Origin: Bacteroidales bacterium
Lineage (GTDB): Bacteria; Bacteroidota; Bacteroidia; Bacteroidales; Muribaculaceae
Direction of reading: 5' to 3'
Length of the DNA: 14,699 bases
NCBI GenBank assembly: GCA_030526455.1
Contig: JAUNCU010000008.1
Coordinates: forward strand, 1 to 14,699
The translations under genes and the position numbers were made by a program. The notes beneath the pieces were generated by a model, which made no database searches, was not told the origin of the DNA, and saw nothing but the letters and a program-made list of their open reading frames with translations. Positions 6,850 through 14,127 of this stretch are shown here, piece after piece; position 1 is the first letter of the stretch; the number at the start of each line of letters is the position of its first letter.

Positions 6850-6857
6850 TAACTTTA
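6850..6857 (+). promoter_or_regulatory. Putative -7 box for ATPase 2
   Basis: TAACTTTA, one mismatch from TAnnTTTG, 23 nt before the ATG at 6881. TTTG strings occur upstream at 6822 and 6832, with spacings of 24 and 14 nt, neither being ideal. The stemless loop copy GAAAAAATCAC ends at 6849, so it occupies the region just upstream of the box. Confidence 0.45.
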
Positions 6858-6880
6858 CGGCGTAAAAAATGTGATCGCTT

Positions 6881-8317
6881 ATGAAACTATTTGGCAGAAA
6901 GAGGCAGATTGCGCTGCTTAAAGAATATGAAAACTCTGGTCGCAGCGAGTTTATTGCATTGTATGGCCGCCGCAGGGTGGGCAAAACCTACCTTATCGAC
7001 CAACTCTATGGCGACTCTTTTGCGTTTTCGGTAACGGGGTCGATAGGGGGTCCCACCGAAGAGGAAAAGTCGATTTTCAAAAGCGCATTACGACAGTATG
7101 ATAGCGAATACCAAGCATCTCCCACCTCGTGGGTAGAGATACTCGACTGCTTGAGAGCCTTTCTCTCGCGCAAAATCAAAGAAAATCCTGGAGAGCGGCA
7201 AATCGTGTTTCTCGACGAACTCCCATGTTTCGACACGGCGCGCTCAGGCTTTGTGAGAGCACTGGAGCAGTTCTGGAACGGTTGGGCTTCGAAACAGCCT
7301 GAGATTATGCTCATCGTGTGTGGCTCGGCCACCTCGTGGATGGTGTCGAACATCATCAACAGCCATGGCGGTCTGCACAACAGGGTGACCCACGAAATGC
7401 ACCTCCACCAGTTCACGCTCGCCGATGTGGAAGACTACCTGATGCAGAACGGATATGACTGGGACCGCTTGAGCATCGCAAAACTGTATATGGCCATAGG
7501 CGGCGTGCCCTACTACTGGTCGCTGCTGAACAAAAGCGATAGCGCCGATAGCGGTATCGACCGTCTGTTTTTCTCGAAAGAGGCGCCTCTGAAGGAGGAA
7601 TATCAGCGCCTCTACAAGTCGCTGTTCCGCAACGCGCAGCAGCATTTGGCTGTGGTGAACCTGTTGGCCGCCAATAAGCATGGGCTCTCTCGCAACGAGA
7701 TAGGCAAAGAACTGGAGATGATTTCGGGTGGCAATCTCACCAAGATACTGCAAGATCTGGAATACTGCGATTTCGTGAAAAAATACCGCACGCGCGAGAA
7801 GAAAATCAAGAGCACCGAAGGCATCTACAAACTGGTGGACTTCTTCTCGATTTTCTACCACGCATTCTGCACGCAAAACACCACCGACGAGCACTACTGG
7901 ACCACCTCAATTGGCACACCGAAGCAAAACACTTGGTACGGGCTGGCTTTCGAGCGACTGGTGCAGGAGCATGTGCAGCAAGTGTGCAGCAAAATAGGTG
8001 TAGACAAAATCCACACCGAGCACTACGCCTGGCGCACCAAGGCCGACGCTCCCGCTAAAGCCCAAATCGACCTGGTGATAGAGCGGGCCGACCGAGTGGC
8101 AAACATCTGCGAAATCAAGTTCTCGAATATGCCTTATGCCATCACAAAAGACGAAGACATGAAACTGCGTAACCGTATGGCACAGTTTCAGGCCGCTACG
8201 GGCTTGAAATACGCGCTGCGCCTCACCATGATCACCACCTTCGGCGTGATGGAAGGCAAATACAAGCAGGGTGTAAACACTGAAGTGGTGCTCGACGACC
8301 TCTTTGCCACATTATAA
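6881..8317 (+). CDS. AAA ATPase with C-terminal DUF234 nuclease-like domain (paralogue 2)
   Basis: A 478-residue ATPase, paralogous along its whole length to the gene at 437-1879. Walker A is GRRRVGKT at 29-36; Walker B ends FLDE with D112-E113; VCGSATSWM is the sensor-like segment; GGVPYYW starts the winged-helix linker. The nuclease-like tail keeps D397 in QIDLVI and E411, K413 in CEIKF, at the same 14-residue D-to-E spacing as the paralogue. All expected nucleotide-binding and PD-(D/E)XK positions are therefore intact. The start at 6881 is the first in-frame ATG after the promoter and matches the paralogue's lead length. The gene follows a tandem stem-loop pair and two short-period arrays. 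No partner gene is fused or overlapping; the histidine kinase begins 108 nt later behind its own promoter. Biological role unknown. Confidence 0.9.
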   Translation: MKLFGRKRQIALLKEYENSGRSEFIALYGRRRVGKTYLIDQLYGDSFAFSVTGSIGGPTEEEKSIFKSALRQYDSEYQASPTSWVEILDCLRAFLSRKIKENPGERQIVFLDELPCFDTARSGFVRALEQFWNGWASKQPEIMLIVCGSATSWMVSNIINSHGGLHNRVTHEMHLHQFTLADVEDYLMQNGYDWDRLSIAKLYMAIGGVPYYWSLLNKSDSADSGIDRLFFSKEAPLKEEYQRLYKSLFRNAQQHLAVVNLLAANKHGLSRNEIGKELEMISGGNLTKILQDLEYCDFVKKYRTREKKIKSTEGIYKLVDFFSIFYHAFCTQNTTDEHYWTTSIGTPKQNTWYGLAFERLVQEHVQQVCSKIGVDKIHTEHYAWRTKADAPAKAQIDLVIERADRVANICEIKFSNMPYAITKDEDMKLRNRMAQFQAATGLKYALRLTMITTFGVMEGKYKQGVNTEVVLDDLFATL

Positions 8318-8407
8318 GCGCAAGCACTGCGCATCCCACAAAAAATGGGCAAAGCAGCCTCCCCGAAATTTCCTTCTGCTTATTTCCCTTTTCTTGAATA
8401 ATATGCT

Positions 8408-8415
8408 TATCTTTG
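8408..8415 (+). promoter_or_regulatory. Putative -7 box very close to the histidine kinase start
   Basis: TATCTTTG matches TAnnTTTG exactly. Transcription normally begins about 5-7 nt after the box, near 8420-8422, only a few bases before the ATG at 8426. The predicted mRNA is thus almost leaderless. A TTG at 8394-8396 is too close (11 nt) to be a regular -33 element. Confidence 0.5.
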
Positions 8416-8425
8416 TGCTTTGGCT

Positions 8426-9673
8426 ATGAATTTACGCAACATATACGACTCGCGACGCATCTGGAAACTGGCTTTGCTGGCGGTTTCGCTGGTGCTGGTG
8501 GCTGGCTTTATCTGGATTTCCAACAATCTGGTGAAGGACCTCGCCAAGCAGGAACGCGACCGTATGGAAATATGGGCCGACGCCACCAAGGAACTCGCAT
8601 CGATGAGCAACGAACCCGCCATCGACGCCGACGGCAATGTGATGATGCCTACCGACATCGACTTCCTCTTCAGCATCATCGAGCGCAACCACAGCATCCC
8701 GGTGCTGCTGGTTGACGACCACGGGCAGATTTTGCAATACCGCAATTTCACCCTGCCCGAGCCCATCGACAGCCTCAATCCGCTGGCGCTCTCCAAGGCC
8801 AACGAGGCCTATCTGCAGCAAAAACTCGCTAAACTGAAAAATTCATCCAACAAAATCGATATCACCATCGACGACCACACCACCCAGCATCTCTTCTACG
8901 AAGATAGCGACGTGCTGCGCCGACTGGCCTATTACCCCTACATTCAACTGGCCGTGCTGCTGCTCTTCCTCGCTATCGCCTATTTTGCCCTCATCAGCGT
9001 GAAGAAGGCTGAGCAAAACAAGGTGTGGGTGGGCTTGTCGAAGGAAACCGCCCACCAACTGGGCACGCCCATCTCGTCGCTGATGGCGTGGACGCAACTG
9101 CTCAGCGCAATGGGTGTGGACCAGAGTGTGGTGGCCGACATGGACAAGGACGTGAACCGCCTCTCGAAAATCGCCGACCGCTTCTCGAAAATAGGCTCTA
9201 TGCCCGACAAGGAACTGGCCTTCATCAACGAGGCGGTGGAAACCTCGCTCGAATACATGAGCAAGCGCATCCCCAAGCGCGTGGCGCTCACGCTTCACCT
9301 CGCCGAAGAGGAAAACTGTGGCGTGATGCTCTGCCAGTCGCTCTTCGAGTGGGTGATGGAGAATCTCACAAAAAATGCCGTGGATGCCATGGGCGGCGAG
9401 GGCAGCATCGACATCACGGTGCACAGCCGCGGCCAGCAGCACGTCACCATCCTGGTGACCGACACGGGCAAGGGCATACCCCGCAAGAATTTCAAGACGG
9501 TGTTCAACCCCGGCTACACCACCAAGAAGCGCGGATGGGGCCTCGGCCTCACGCTGGTGAAGCGCATCATCGAGGAGTATCACGACGGCAAAATCTACGT
9601 GAAGGAGTCGGAAGTGGGGCGTGGCACCACCTTCTGCATCGAAATTCCGATGGTGAATGCGGGAAATAACTGA
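8426..9673 (+). CDS. Membrane sensor histidine kinase
   Basis: A 415-residue inner-membrane sensor kinase. Residues about 12-34 form the first membrane segment and 171-193 the second, bracketing an extracytoplasmic sensor region of about 135 residues that I cannot assign. No HAMP domain is obvious; a short KKAEQNK linker leads to the H box ETAHQLGTPISSL, with the phosphorylated His at 210. The ATP-binding domain shows the N box ENLTKNAVDAM (N313, N317), G1 DTGKGIP and G2 GWGLGLTL. It would autophosphorylate and pass phosphate to a response regulator, but none is encoded in the window, so it is an orphan here. I chose the ATG at 8426 over the in-frame TTG at 8420, because the TTG would sit at or before the predicted transcription start. 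The MBL gene follows after 34 nt, suggesting one transcript. Confidence 0.92.
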   Translation: MNLRNIYDSRRIWKLALLAVSLVLVAGFIWISNNLVKDLAKQERDRMEIWADATKELASMSNEPAIDADGNVMMPTDIDFLFSIIERNHSIPVLLVDDHGQILQYRNFTLPEPIDSLNPLALSKANEAYLQQKLAKLKNSSNKIDITIDDHTTQHLFYEDSDVLRRLAYYPYIQLAVLLLFLAIAYFALISVKKAEQNKVWVGLSKETAHQLGTPISSLMAWTQLLSAMGVDQSVVADMDKDVNRLSKIADRFSKIGSMPDKELAFINEAVETSLEYMSKRIPKRVALTLHLAEEENCGVMLCQSLFEWVMENLTKNAVDAMGGEGSIDITVHSRGQQHVTILVTDTGKGIPRKNFKTVFNPGYTTKKRGWGLGLTLVKRIIEEYHDGKIYVKESEVGRGTTFCIEIPMVNAGNN

Positions 9674-9707
9674 AAAATAACTGGACTTTAGACTAAAAAC
9701 AACCACT

Positions 9708-10538
9708 ATGAACGAAGACGGCTCAAAGCAAAACATCAACTCGATCACATTCCTCGGCATCGGCAACGCCATGTGCACGCGCTGCTACAACACCTGTTTC
9801 TTCCTCCGCAGCCCACAGGGCGGCATGCTGGTGGACGCCGGTGGCGGCAACGGCATCTTCCGCCAACTCCACAAGGCGCACATCGGTTTTGAGGAAATAC
9901 GCCACATCTTCGTTACACACGTGCACACCGACCACATCCTGGGCGTGATATGGCTCATTCGCAAAATTTCGCCACTCATCCACAAGGGAAAGCACCCAGG
10001 GCTCATGATCTACTGCAATGCTGAGGTGAAGCACGCCATCGCCACCATATGCGAACTCCTCATTCCGCGCAAAATCAACCGCGCGCTGGGCGATACCATC
10101 ATCCTGCGAGAAATCACCGACGGCGAACTTGTGCTCGTCGACGACATGGAGATGACCTGCTTCGACCTGGGCACCACCAAGACGTCGCAGTACGGCTTCA
10201 GCATGCTCATGCCCGACGGACAGACCGTGGTGTGCCTCGGCGACGAACCCTACTATCCACGCAACGAGAAATACGTGAGCGGATGCGACTGGCTCCTCTG
10301 CGAAGCATTCTGCCTCTATAAAGACCGCGAGCAGTTCCGCCCCTACGACAAGCACCACAGCACCGCCCTCGACGCCGGCCGACAAGCCGAAGAATTGGGC
10401 GTGAAGCACCTCGTGCTCTACCACACCGAAGACACCACACTCGCCACTCGCAAGGCAGCCTACACTGCCGAAGCATCCATCCACTTCACAGGCCAAGCCC
10501 TCTGCCCCGACGAACTCGAAACCGTGGTGCTGGAGTAA
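9708..10538 (+). CDS. Metallo-beta-lactamase-fold hydrolase, RNase Z-like
   Basis: A 276-residue soluble protein of the MBL superfamily. The main metal motif HVHTDH is at 71-76, after LVDAGGGNG (41-49), which forms the usual hydrophobic strand plus acidic turn. CLGDE supplies the bridging aspartate D179. KHHSTALDA near 216-223, followed by VKHLVLYHTED (H239), matches the C-terminal half of the RNase Z-like subgroup. The position where the third metal-ligand histidine is expected reads FDLGTTKTSQYGF, with Gly155 where I would look for His, so metal binding may be altered. It probably acts on a phosphodiester or related substrate, but the exact substrate is unknown. It starts 34 nt after the kinase gene, so the two are likely co-transcribed; a functional link is not established. 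Confidence 0.87.
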   Translation: MNEDGSKQNINSITFLGIGNAMCTRCYNTCFFLRSPQGGMLVDAGGGNGIFRQLHKAHIGFEEIRHIFVTHVHTDHILGVIWLIRKISPLIHKGKHPGLMIYCNAEVKHAIATICELLIPRKINRALGDTIILREITDGELVLVDDMEMTCFDLGTTKTSQYGFSMLMPDGQTVVCLGDEPYYPRNEKYVSGCDWLLCEAFCLYKDREQFRPYDKHHSTALDAGRQAEELGVKHLVLYHTEDTTLATRKAAYTAEASIHFTGQALCPDELETVVLE

Positions 10539-10549
10539 GAAAAAAGGGA

Positions 10550-10590
10550 TGTGTCAAAACGCACGTATGCCGGGAAACGCGCCATAGGGA
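10550..10590. repeat. Diverged copy of the 101-150 sequence
   Basis: TGTGTCAAAA, then CAC, then CGGGAAA and TAGGGA occur in the same order here and at 101-150, which is 41 versus 50 nt because of an eight- or nine-base gap. Both copies lie in intergenic DNA. It may be a degenerate dispersed element; with two copies visible, chance resemblance over part of it cannot be excluded. Confidence 0.4.
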
Positions 10591-10619
10591 TTCTCGGGGT
10601 GATTTGCGGTGTGATGCTG

Positions 10620-10649
10620 AAAATATTGGCCTTATGCTAAATATTTTTT
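10620..10649. repeat. AT-rich inverted repeat upstream of the sigma-54 promoter
   Basis: AAAATATT (10620-10627) pairs with AATATTTT (10640-10647) across 12 nt, and T continues to 10649. It could be a weak terminator for the MBL gene, or an activator site lying about 60 nt upstream of the predicted sigma-54 start. The sequence alone does not decide between these. Confidence 0.4.
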
Positions 10650-10669
10650 ACCTGTCGCACCCCCACAAT

Positions 10670-10684
10670 TGGCATAGTTTTTGC
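10670..10684 (+). promoter_or_regulatory. Sigma-54 (RpoN) type -24/-12 promoter
   Basis: TGGCATAGTTTTTGC has the invariant GG and GC exactly 10 nt apart, the TGGCA -24 element and the TTGC -12 element followed by A. Transcription would begin near 10696, giving a leader of about 80 nt before the ATG at 10779. Expression from such promoters needs RpoN and an AAA+ activator; neither is encoded in the window. Confidence 0.65.
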
Positions 10685-10778
10685 AATGTCGTTGTATGTT
10701 GTTTTTTTGCCATGAAATAATACACCTTCAAATGCAGAAAAACACAACTATTAATCCATAAAAAATCGTCACGTAATT

Positions 10779-11798
10779 ATGAAACCCACAAAGAACAAAA
10801 ATTACTGCATGGGATGTCATCGCCCCAAAATGCTTTTTGAAACACAAAAAAAGGCCGATAATTTTATTAGGTACAATGCCGAGGAAATCATGGAAGAAAC
10901 CGGCGTTGCACCAGTGCGTAGTTACTACTGCGTGTTTTGTGGTGGGTGGCATATTACGAGCAATCCATCGTTGGAGAGTGCTGAAAATCTGAATCGTCGC
11001 GACAGGAAAATCATAGGCCGTATTGAAAATGTTGCCCGCACTAAAGAAGAAGAAAAAAAGCACCGCGCCGAAATTTCTACACTGCTGTATCAGTTTCCTA
11101 AAGTGATGATATGTAAGGATTTTGATAAGGCAAAATCGATTCTGAACGAATGCTATAGGCACTTCAAAGCGATTGAGGCGTATAACCCATGTGCACCTCA
11201 TACGCTTAGAATCAGGGGCGAACTGCAACAGGCACGCGAATACTTGGCTGAATGCGAAAAAGGCGGCAATTATTATTCTGAAGAGATAAAGAGGTATATG
11301 AAGAAATATGCCGCCGATGAAAAGGTGCAGAAAGTGGGCGCTACATTTCTTGAAGTGGTGAACAACAGGGATTTGCTGATTCAAAACGACAATAGGGAAG
11401 AGGTGATGGAGATTCGCGCTATGTGTATGGAAAAACTTGCAGAGTTGCCCAAGAGCGAATACAAGACATTACGGTCGCTCTTTCTGAAGGCTTTGGACTT
11501 GATTTTGCATGAGCGTAATGTGCGCAAAAAGAATTCACCTAAGTGTTATGAAATCGACCAGCGCGCAATTGAGCAGGCTAATGCCTACAGAAAATATCGC
11601 ACCACACTGCTTGCCGCGATTGAAAATGTGGAGCGCATAGGCCAGTGTTTCGAATTGGGCGACATCACTACGTGCCGTCACTTGCTGAACGAAACCGACA
11701 AAATGCTTACCGACCTGGGCTTCGAGGACAACAACACCAATCTGGTGAAAGCCTCGCTCAACGAATGGGCAGAAAAGTTGGCCAATATGGCAGCATAA
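10779..11798 (+). CDS. Zinc-ribbon protein of unknown function
   Basis: A 339-residue protein that I do not recognise as a named family. The N-terminus carries two CxxC knuckles, C10-C13 (CMGCH) and C51-C54 (CVFCGGWH), with H58 close by, consistent with a single zinc ribbon. The rest is charged and almost entirely helical, with long Lys/Glu-rich segments (for example 85-115 and 155-190) that may form coiled coils. There is no signal peptide or membrane segment, so it is cytoplasmic and may bind nucleic acid or act as a scaffold. It stands alone between a sigma-54-type promoter and a terminator. The coding sequence is visibly more A-rich than the kinase, MBL and metG genes around it, which could reflect low expression or transfer. 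The start is the first ATG of the frame and leaves the first CxxC ten residues in. Confidence 0.8.
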   Translation: MKPTKNKNYCMGCHRPKMLFETQKKADNFIRYNAEEIMEETGVAPVRSYYCVFCGGWHITSNPSLESAENLNRRDRKIIGRIENVARTKEEEKKHRAEISTLLYQFPKVMICKDFDKAKSILNECYRHFKAIEAYNPCAPHTLRIRGELQQAREYLAECEKGGNYYSEEIKRYMKKYAADEKVQKVGATFLEVVNNRDLLIQNDNREEVMEIRAMCMEKLAELPKSEYKTLRSLFLKALDLILHERNVRKKNSPKCYEIDQRAIEQANAYRKYRTTLLAAIENVERIGQCFELGDITTCRHLLNETDKMLTDLGFEDNNTNLVKASLNEWAEKLANMAA

Positions 11799-11848
11799 CC
11801 ATGCGCCGCATAAAGTTTTGAAAATCTAATAATATACATAGTAATAAT

Positions 11849-11890
11849 AAAAGCGATGGCTGTGCCTGTTTGGGGCTGCCATCGCTTTTT
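11849..11890. terminator. Intrinsic terminator between the zinc-ribbon gene and metG
   Basis: A perfect 12-bp stem, AAAAGCGATGGC with GCCATCGCTTTT, encloses a 17-nt loop (11861-11877) and is followed by a T on the plus strand, with a matching A run on the other side. The two genes converge here, and the hairpin can serve both. Confidence 0.88.
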
Positions 11891-11910
11891 ATAATATAGT
11901 GTGTGGTGGA

Positions 11911-13965
11911 TTATCCCACTTTCACGCCTGGTTTTACCACGCCTTGGGGGCCTATTACCACGAGGCGGCCGTCGGCGTCTTCGGCGCTGAGGATCATGCC
12001 TTGGCTCTCGATGCCCTTGAGTTTGCGTGGTGGGAAGTTGGCGATGAAACACACTTCCTTACCGATGAGTTCTTCGGGCTCGTAGAATTTGGCGATGCCG
12101 CTCACGATGGTGCGTCCGCCCATGCCGTCGTCGATGCGGAACTGGAGCAGTTTGTCGGCCTTCTTCACCTTCGCGCACTCGAGCACCTTGCCCACTCGAA
12201 TGTCGAGTTTCACGAAGTCGTCGAAGGTGCATTCCTTGCCGATGGGTTCGGGCTTATAGTTGGCAATGATATTGTCTTGCTTGATTTTCTCGAGGCGTGC
12301 GAGTTGGCCTTCGATCACGCTGTCTTCAATCTTCTCGAAGAGGAGCACAGGCTTCTCGAGTGTGGTGCCTTCGGCGAGGATGTCGAGTTGTCCGAGTTTG
12401 TTCCATTCCACCTTGTCCATGCCCAGCATGCCGCGGAGTTTTTCGCCGGTGAAAGGCAGGAATGGTTCGAATGCGATAGCGAGGTTGGCGCAAATCTGGA
12501 GCGACACATTCATGATGGTCTTCACGCGTTCCATGTCGGTCTTGGCGAGTTTCCAAGGCTCGGTGTCGGCGAGGTATTTGTTACCGATGCGAGCGAGGTT
12601 CATCGCGTCTTTGAGTGCTTCGCGGAAGTGGAACTGCTCGATATCGTTGCTCAGCGTTTCCTTCACGTTCTTAAACTCGTCGATAGTGGCGCGGTCGTAG
12701 TCGGTGAGTTCGCCAGCGGCAGGAATCACACCGTCGAAGTATTTGTGAGTGAGCACCACAGCGCGGTTCACGAAGTTGCCGAAGATGGCCACCAGTTCGT
12801 TGTTGTTGCAAGCCTGGAAGTCGCGCCAAGTGAAGTCGTTGTCCTTGGTTTCGGGCGCGTTGGCGGTGAGCACGTAGCGCAGCACGTCTTGCTTGCCGGG
12901 GAATTCGTCGAGGTATTCATTGAGCCAGATAGCCCAGTTGCGGCTGGTAGAAATCTTGTCGCCCTCGAGGTTGAGGAATTCGTTGGATGGCACATTGTCG
13001 GGGAGGATGTAGTCGCCGTGAGCCTTCAGCATCGATGGGAACACGATGCAGTGAAACACGATGTTGTCCTTGCCGATGAAGTGGATGAGGCGAGTGCTTT
13101 CGTCTTGCCACCAGGTTTCCCACTTGCCGTATTCGGGGTGAGCGTCGCAAAGTTCCTTTGTGTTGCTGATGTAGCCGATGGGGGCGTCGAACCACACGTA
13201 GAGCACCTTGCCCTCGCCGCCTTCAGCGGGCACGGGGATACCCCAACTCAAGTCGCGGGTCACGGCGCGTGGGCGCAAGTCGGCGTCGAGCCACGATTTG
13301 CACTGGCCGTACACATTGGGGCGCCATTCCTTGTGGTCGTTCAGGATCCACTGTTCGAGCCACTGCTGATAGTCGTTCAGCGGCAGATACCAGTGCTTGG
13401 TGGCGCGCTTCACCAGCGGATTGCCGTTGATGGCGTTCACGGGGTTGATGAGTTCGTCGGGCGAAAGAGTAGAGCCGCACTTTTCACACTGGTCGCCATA
13501 GGCTTCGGCGTGGCAGTGGGGGCATTCACCCTTAATGTTGCGGTCGGTGAGGAACTCGTTGGAAGCCTCGTCGTAGAATTGTTCGCTCTCCTGCTGGATG
13601 AACTTGCCATTTTCGTTGAGGTGCTTGAAGAAGTCGCTGGCAAACTTGTGGTGAGTTTCGCTAGTGGTGCGAGAATACACATCGAAACTGATGCCGAAGC
13701 GCTCAAAACTACTCTTGATGAGATTGTGGTAGCGGTCCACCACATCCTGCACGGTGCAGCCCTCCTTGCGGGCGCGAATGGTGACGGGCACGCCATGCTC
13801 GTCGCTACCGCCCACGAAGAGCACTTCTTCGCCCAGCAGACGCTTGTAGCGCACATAGATGTCGGCAGGCACATACACGCCAGCGAGGTGTCCGATGTGC
13901 ACGGGACCGTTGGCATAAGGCAGCGCAGCAGTCACCAGCGTGCGTTTAAAATCTTTTTTCTCCAT
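11911..13965 (-). CDS. metG: Methionyl-tRNA synthetase
   Basis: A 684-residue class I aminoacyl-tRNA synthetase that charges tRNA-Met in the cytoplasm. The HIGH motif is HIGH at 23-26 (PYANGPVHIGHL). The zinc knuckle cysteines are C148, C151, C160 and C163 (CPHCH to CEKCG). The KMSKS loop reads KISTS at 337-341, a form I know from Bacteroidota enzymes. The anticodon-binding helical domain follows, and about 579-684 is the C-terminal tRNA-binding (EMAP II or Trbp111-like) domain, beginning FDDFVKLDIRVGKV, which aids dimer formation and tRNA capture. Length is normal for this class. It is transcribed alone from a promoter near 14035 and ends at a shared terminator. All catalytic landmarks are present, so the call is firm. 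Confidence 0.98.
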   Translation of the reverse strand: MEKKDFKRTLVTAALPYANGPVHIGHLAGVYVPADIYVRYKRLLGEEVLFVGGSDEHGVPVTIRARKEGCTVQDVVDRYHNLIKSSFERFGISFDVYSRTTSETHHKFASDFFKHLNENGKFIQQESEQFYDEASNEFLTDRNIKGECPHCHAEAYGDQCEKCGSTLSPDELINPVNAINGNPLVKRATKHWYLPLNDYQQWLEQWILNDHKEWRPNVYGQCKSWLDADLRPRAVTRDLSWGIPVPAEGGEGKVLYVWFDAPIGYISNTKELCDAHPEYGKWETWWQDESTRLIHFIGKDNIVFHCIVFPSMLKAHGDYILPDNVPSNEFLNLEGDKISTSRNWAIWLNEYLDEFPGKQDVLRYVLTANAPETKDNDFTWRDFQACNNNELVAIFGNFVNRAVVLTHKYFDGVIPAAGELTDYDRATIDEFKNVKETLSNDIEQFHFREALKDAMNLARIGNKYLADTEPWKLAKTDMERVKTIMNVSLQICANLAIAFEPFLPFTGEKLRGMLGMDKVEWNKLGQLDILAEGTTLEKPVLLFEKIEDSVIEGQLARLEKIKQDNIIANYKPEPIGKECTFDDFVKLDIRVGKVLECAKVKKADKLLQFRIDDGMGGRTIVSGIAKFYEPEELIGKEVCFIANFPPRKLKGIESQGMILSAEDADGRLVVIGPQGVVKPGVKVG

Positions 13966-14030
13966 ATGTTTTAGTTTGTTTTATGATTAGGCAATATTCA
14001 AGGCGCGCAACGTAAAGTGCACACCAACTG

Positions 14031-14038
14031 CAAAGTTA
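14031..14038 (-). promoter_or_regulatory. Putative -7 box for metG
   Basis: On the minus strand TAACTTTG matches TAnnTTTG exactly. A TTTTTG string (14061-14066 on the plus strand as CAAAAA) lies 22 nt upstream, close to the usual spacing for the -33 element, which makes this the best-formed promoter in the window. It gives a leader of about 60 nt before the ATG at 13965. Confidence 0.65.
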
Positions 14039-14127
14039 CGAAAAAATCAAAGATTAATAACAAAAACCGAAACCGAAAACAGCATGACACCCCGAGCGGG
14101 CATATCCCCGATGAGGCTGATGGGTTT

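Noticed and set aside
8420..8425. TTG start for the histidine kinase
   Set aside because: It gives only two extra residues and lies at or before the predicted transcription start; the ATG at 8426 is better.
10728..11384. A 218-codon minus-strand frame opposite the zinc-ribbon gene
   Set aside because: It is a shadow of the plus-strand gene, which has the CxxC motifs, a promoter and a terminator in the right places.
11899..13974. A 691-codon open frame on the plus strand covering all of metG
   Set aside because: It is the exact mirror of metG, which has every expected motif. The frame is open because metG avoids sense codons whose complements are stops; the translation has the valine, histidine and glutamate-rich look of an antisense shadow.
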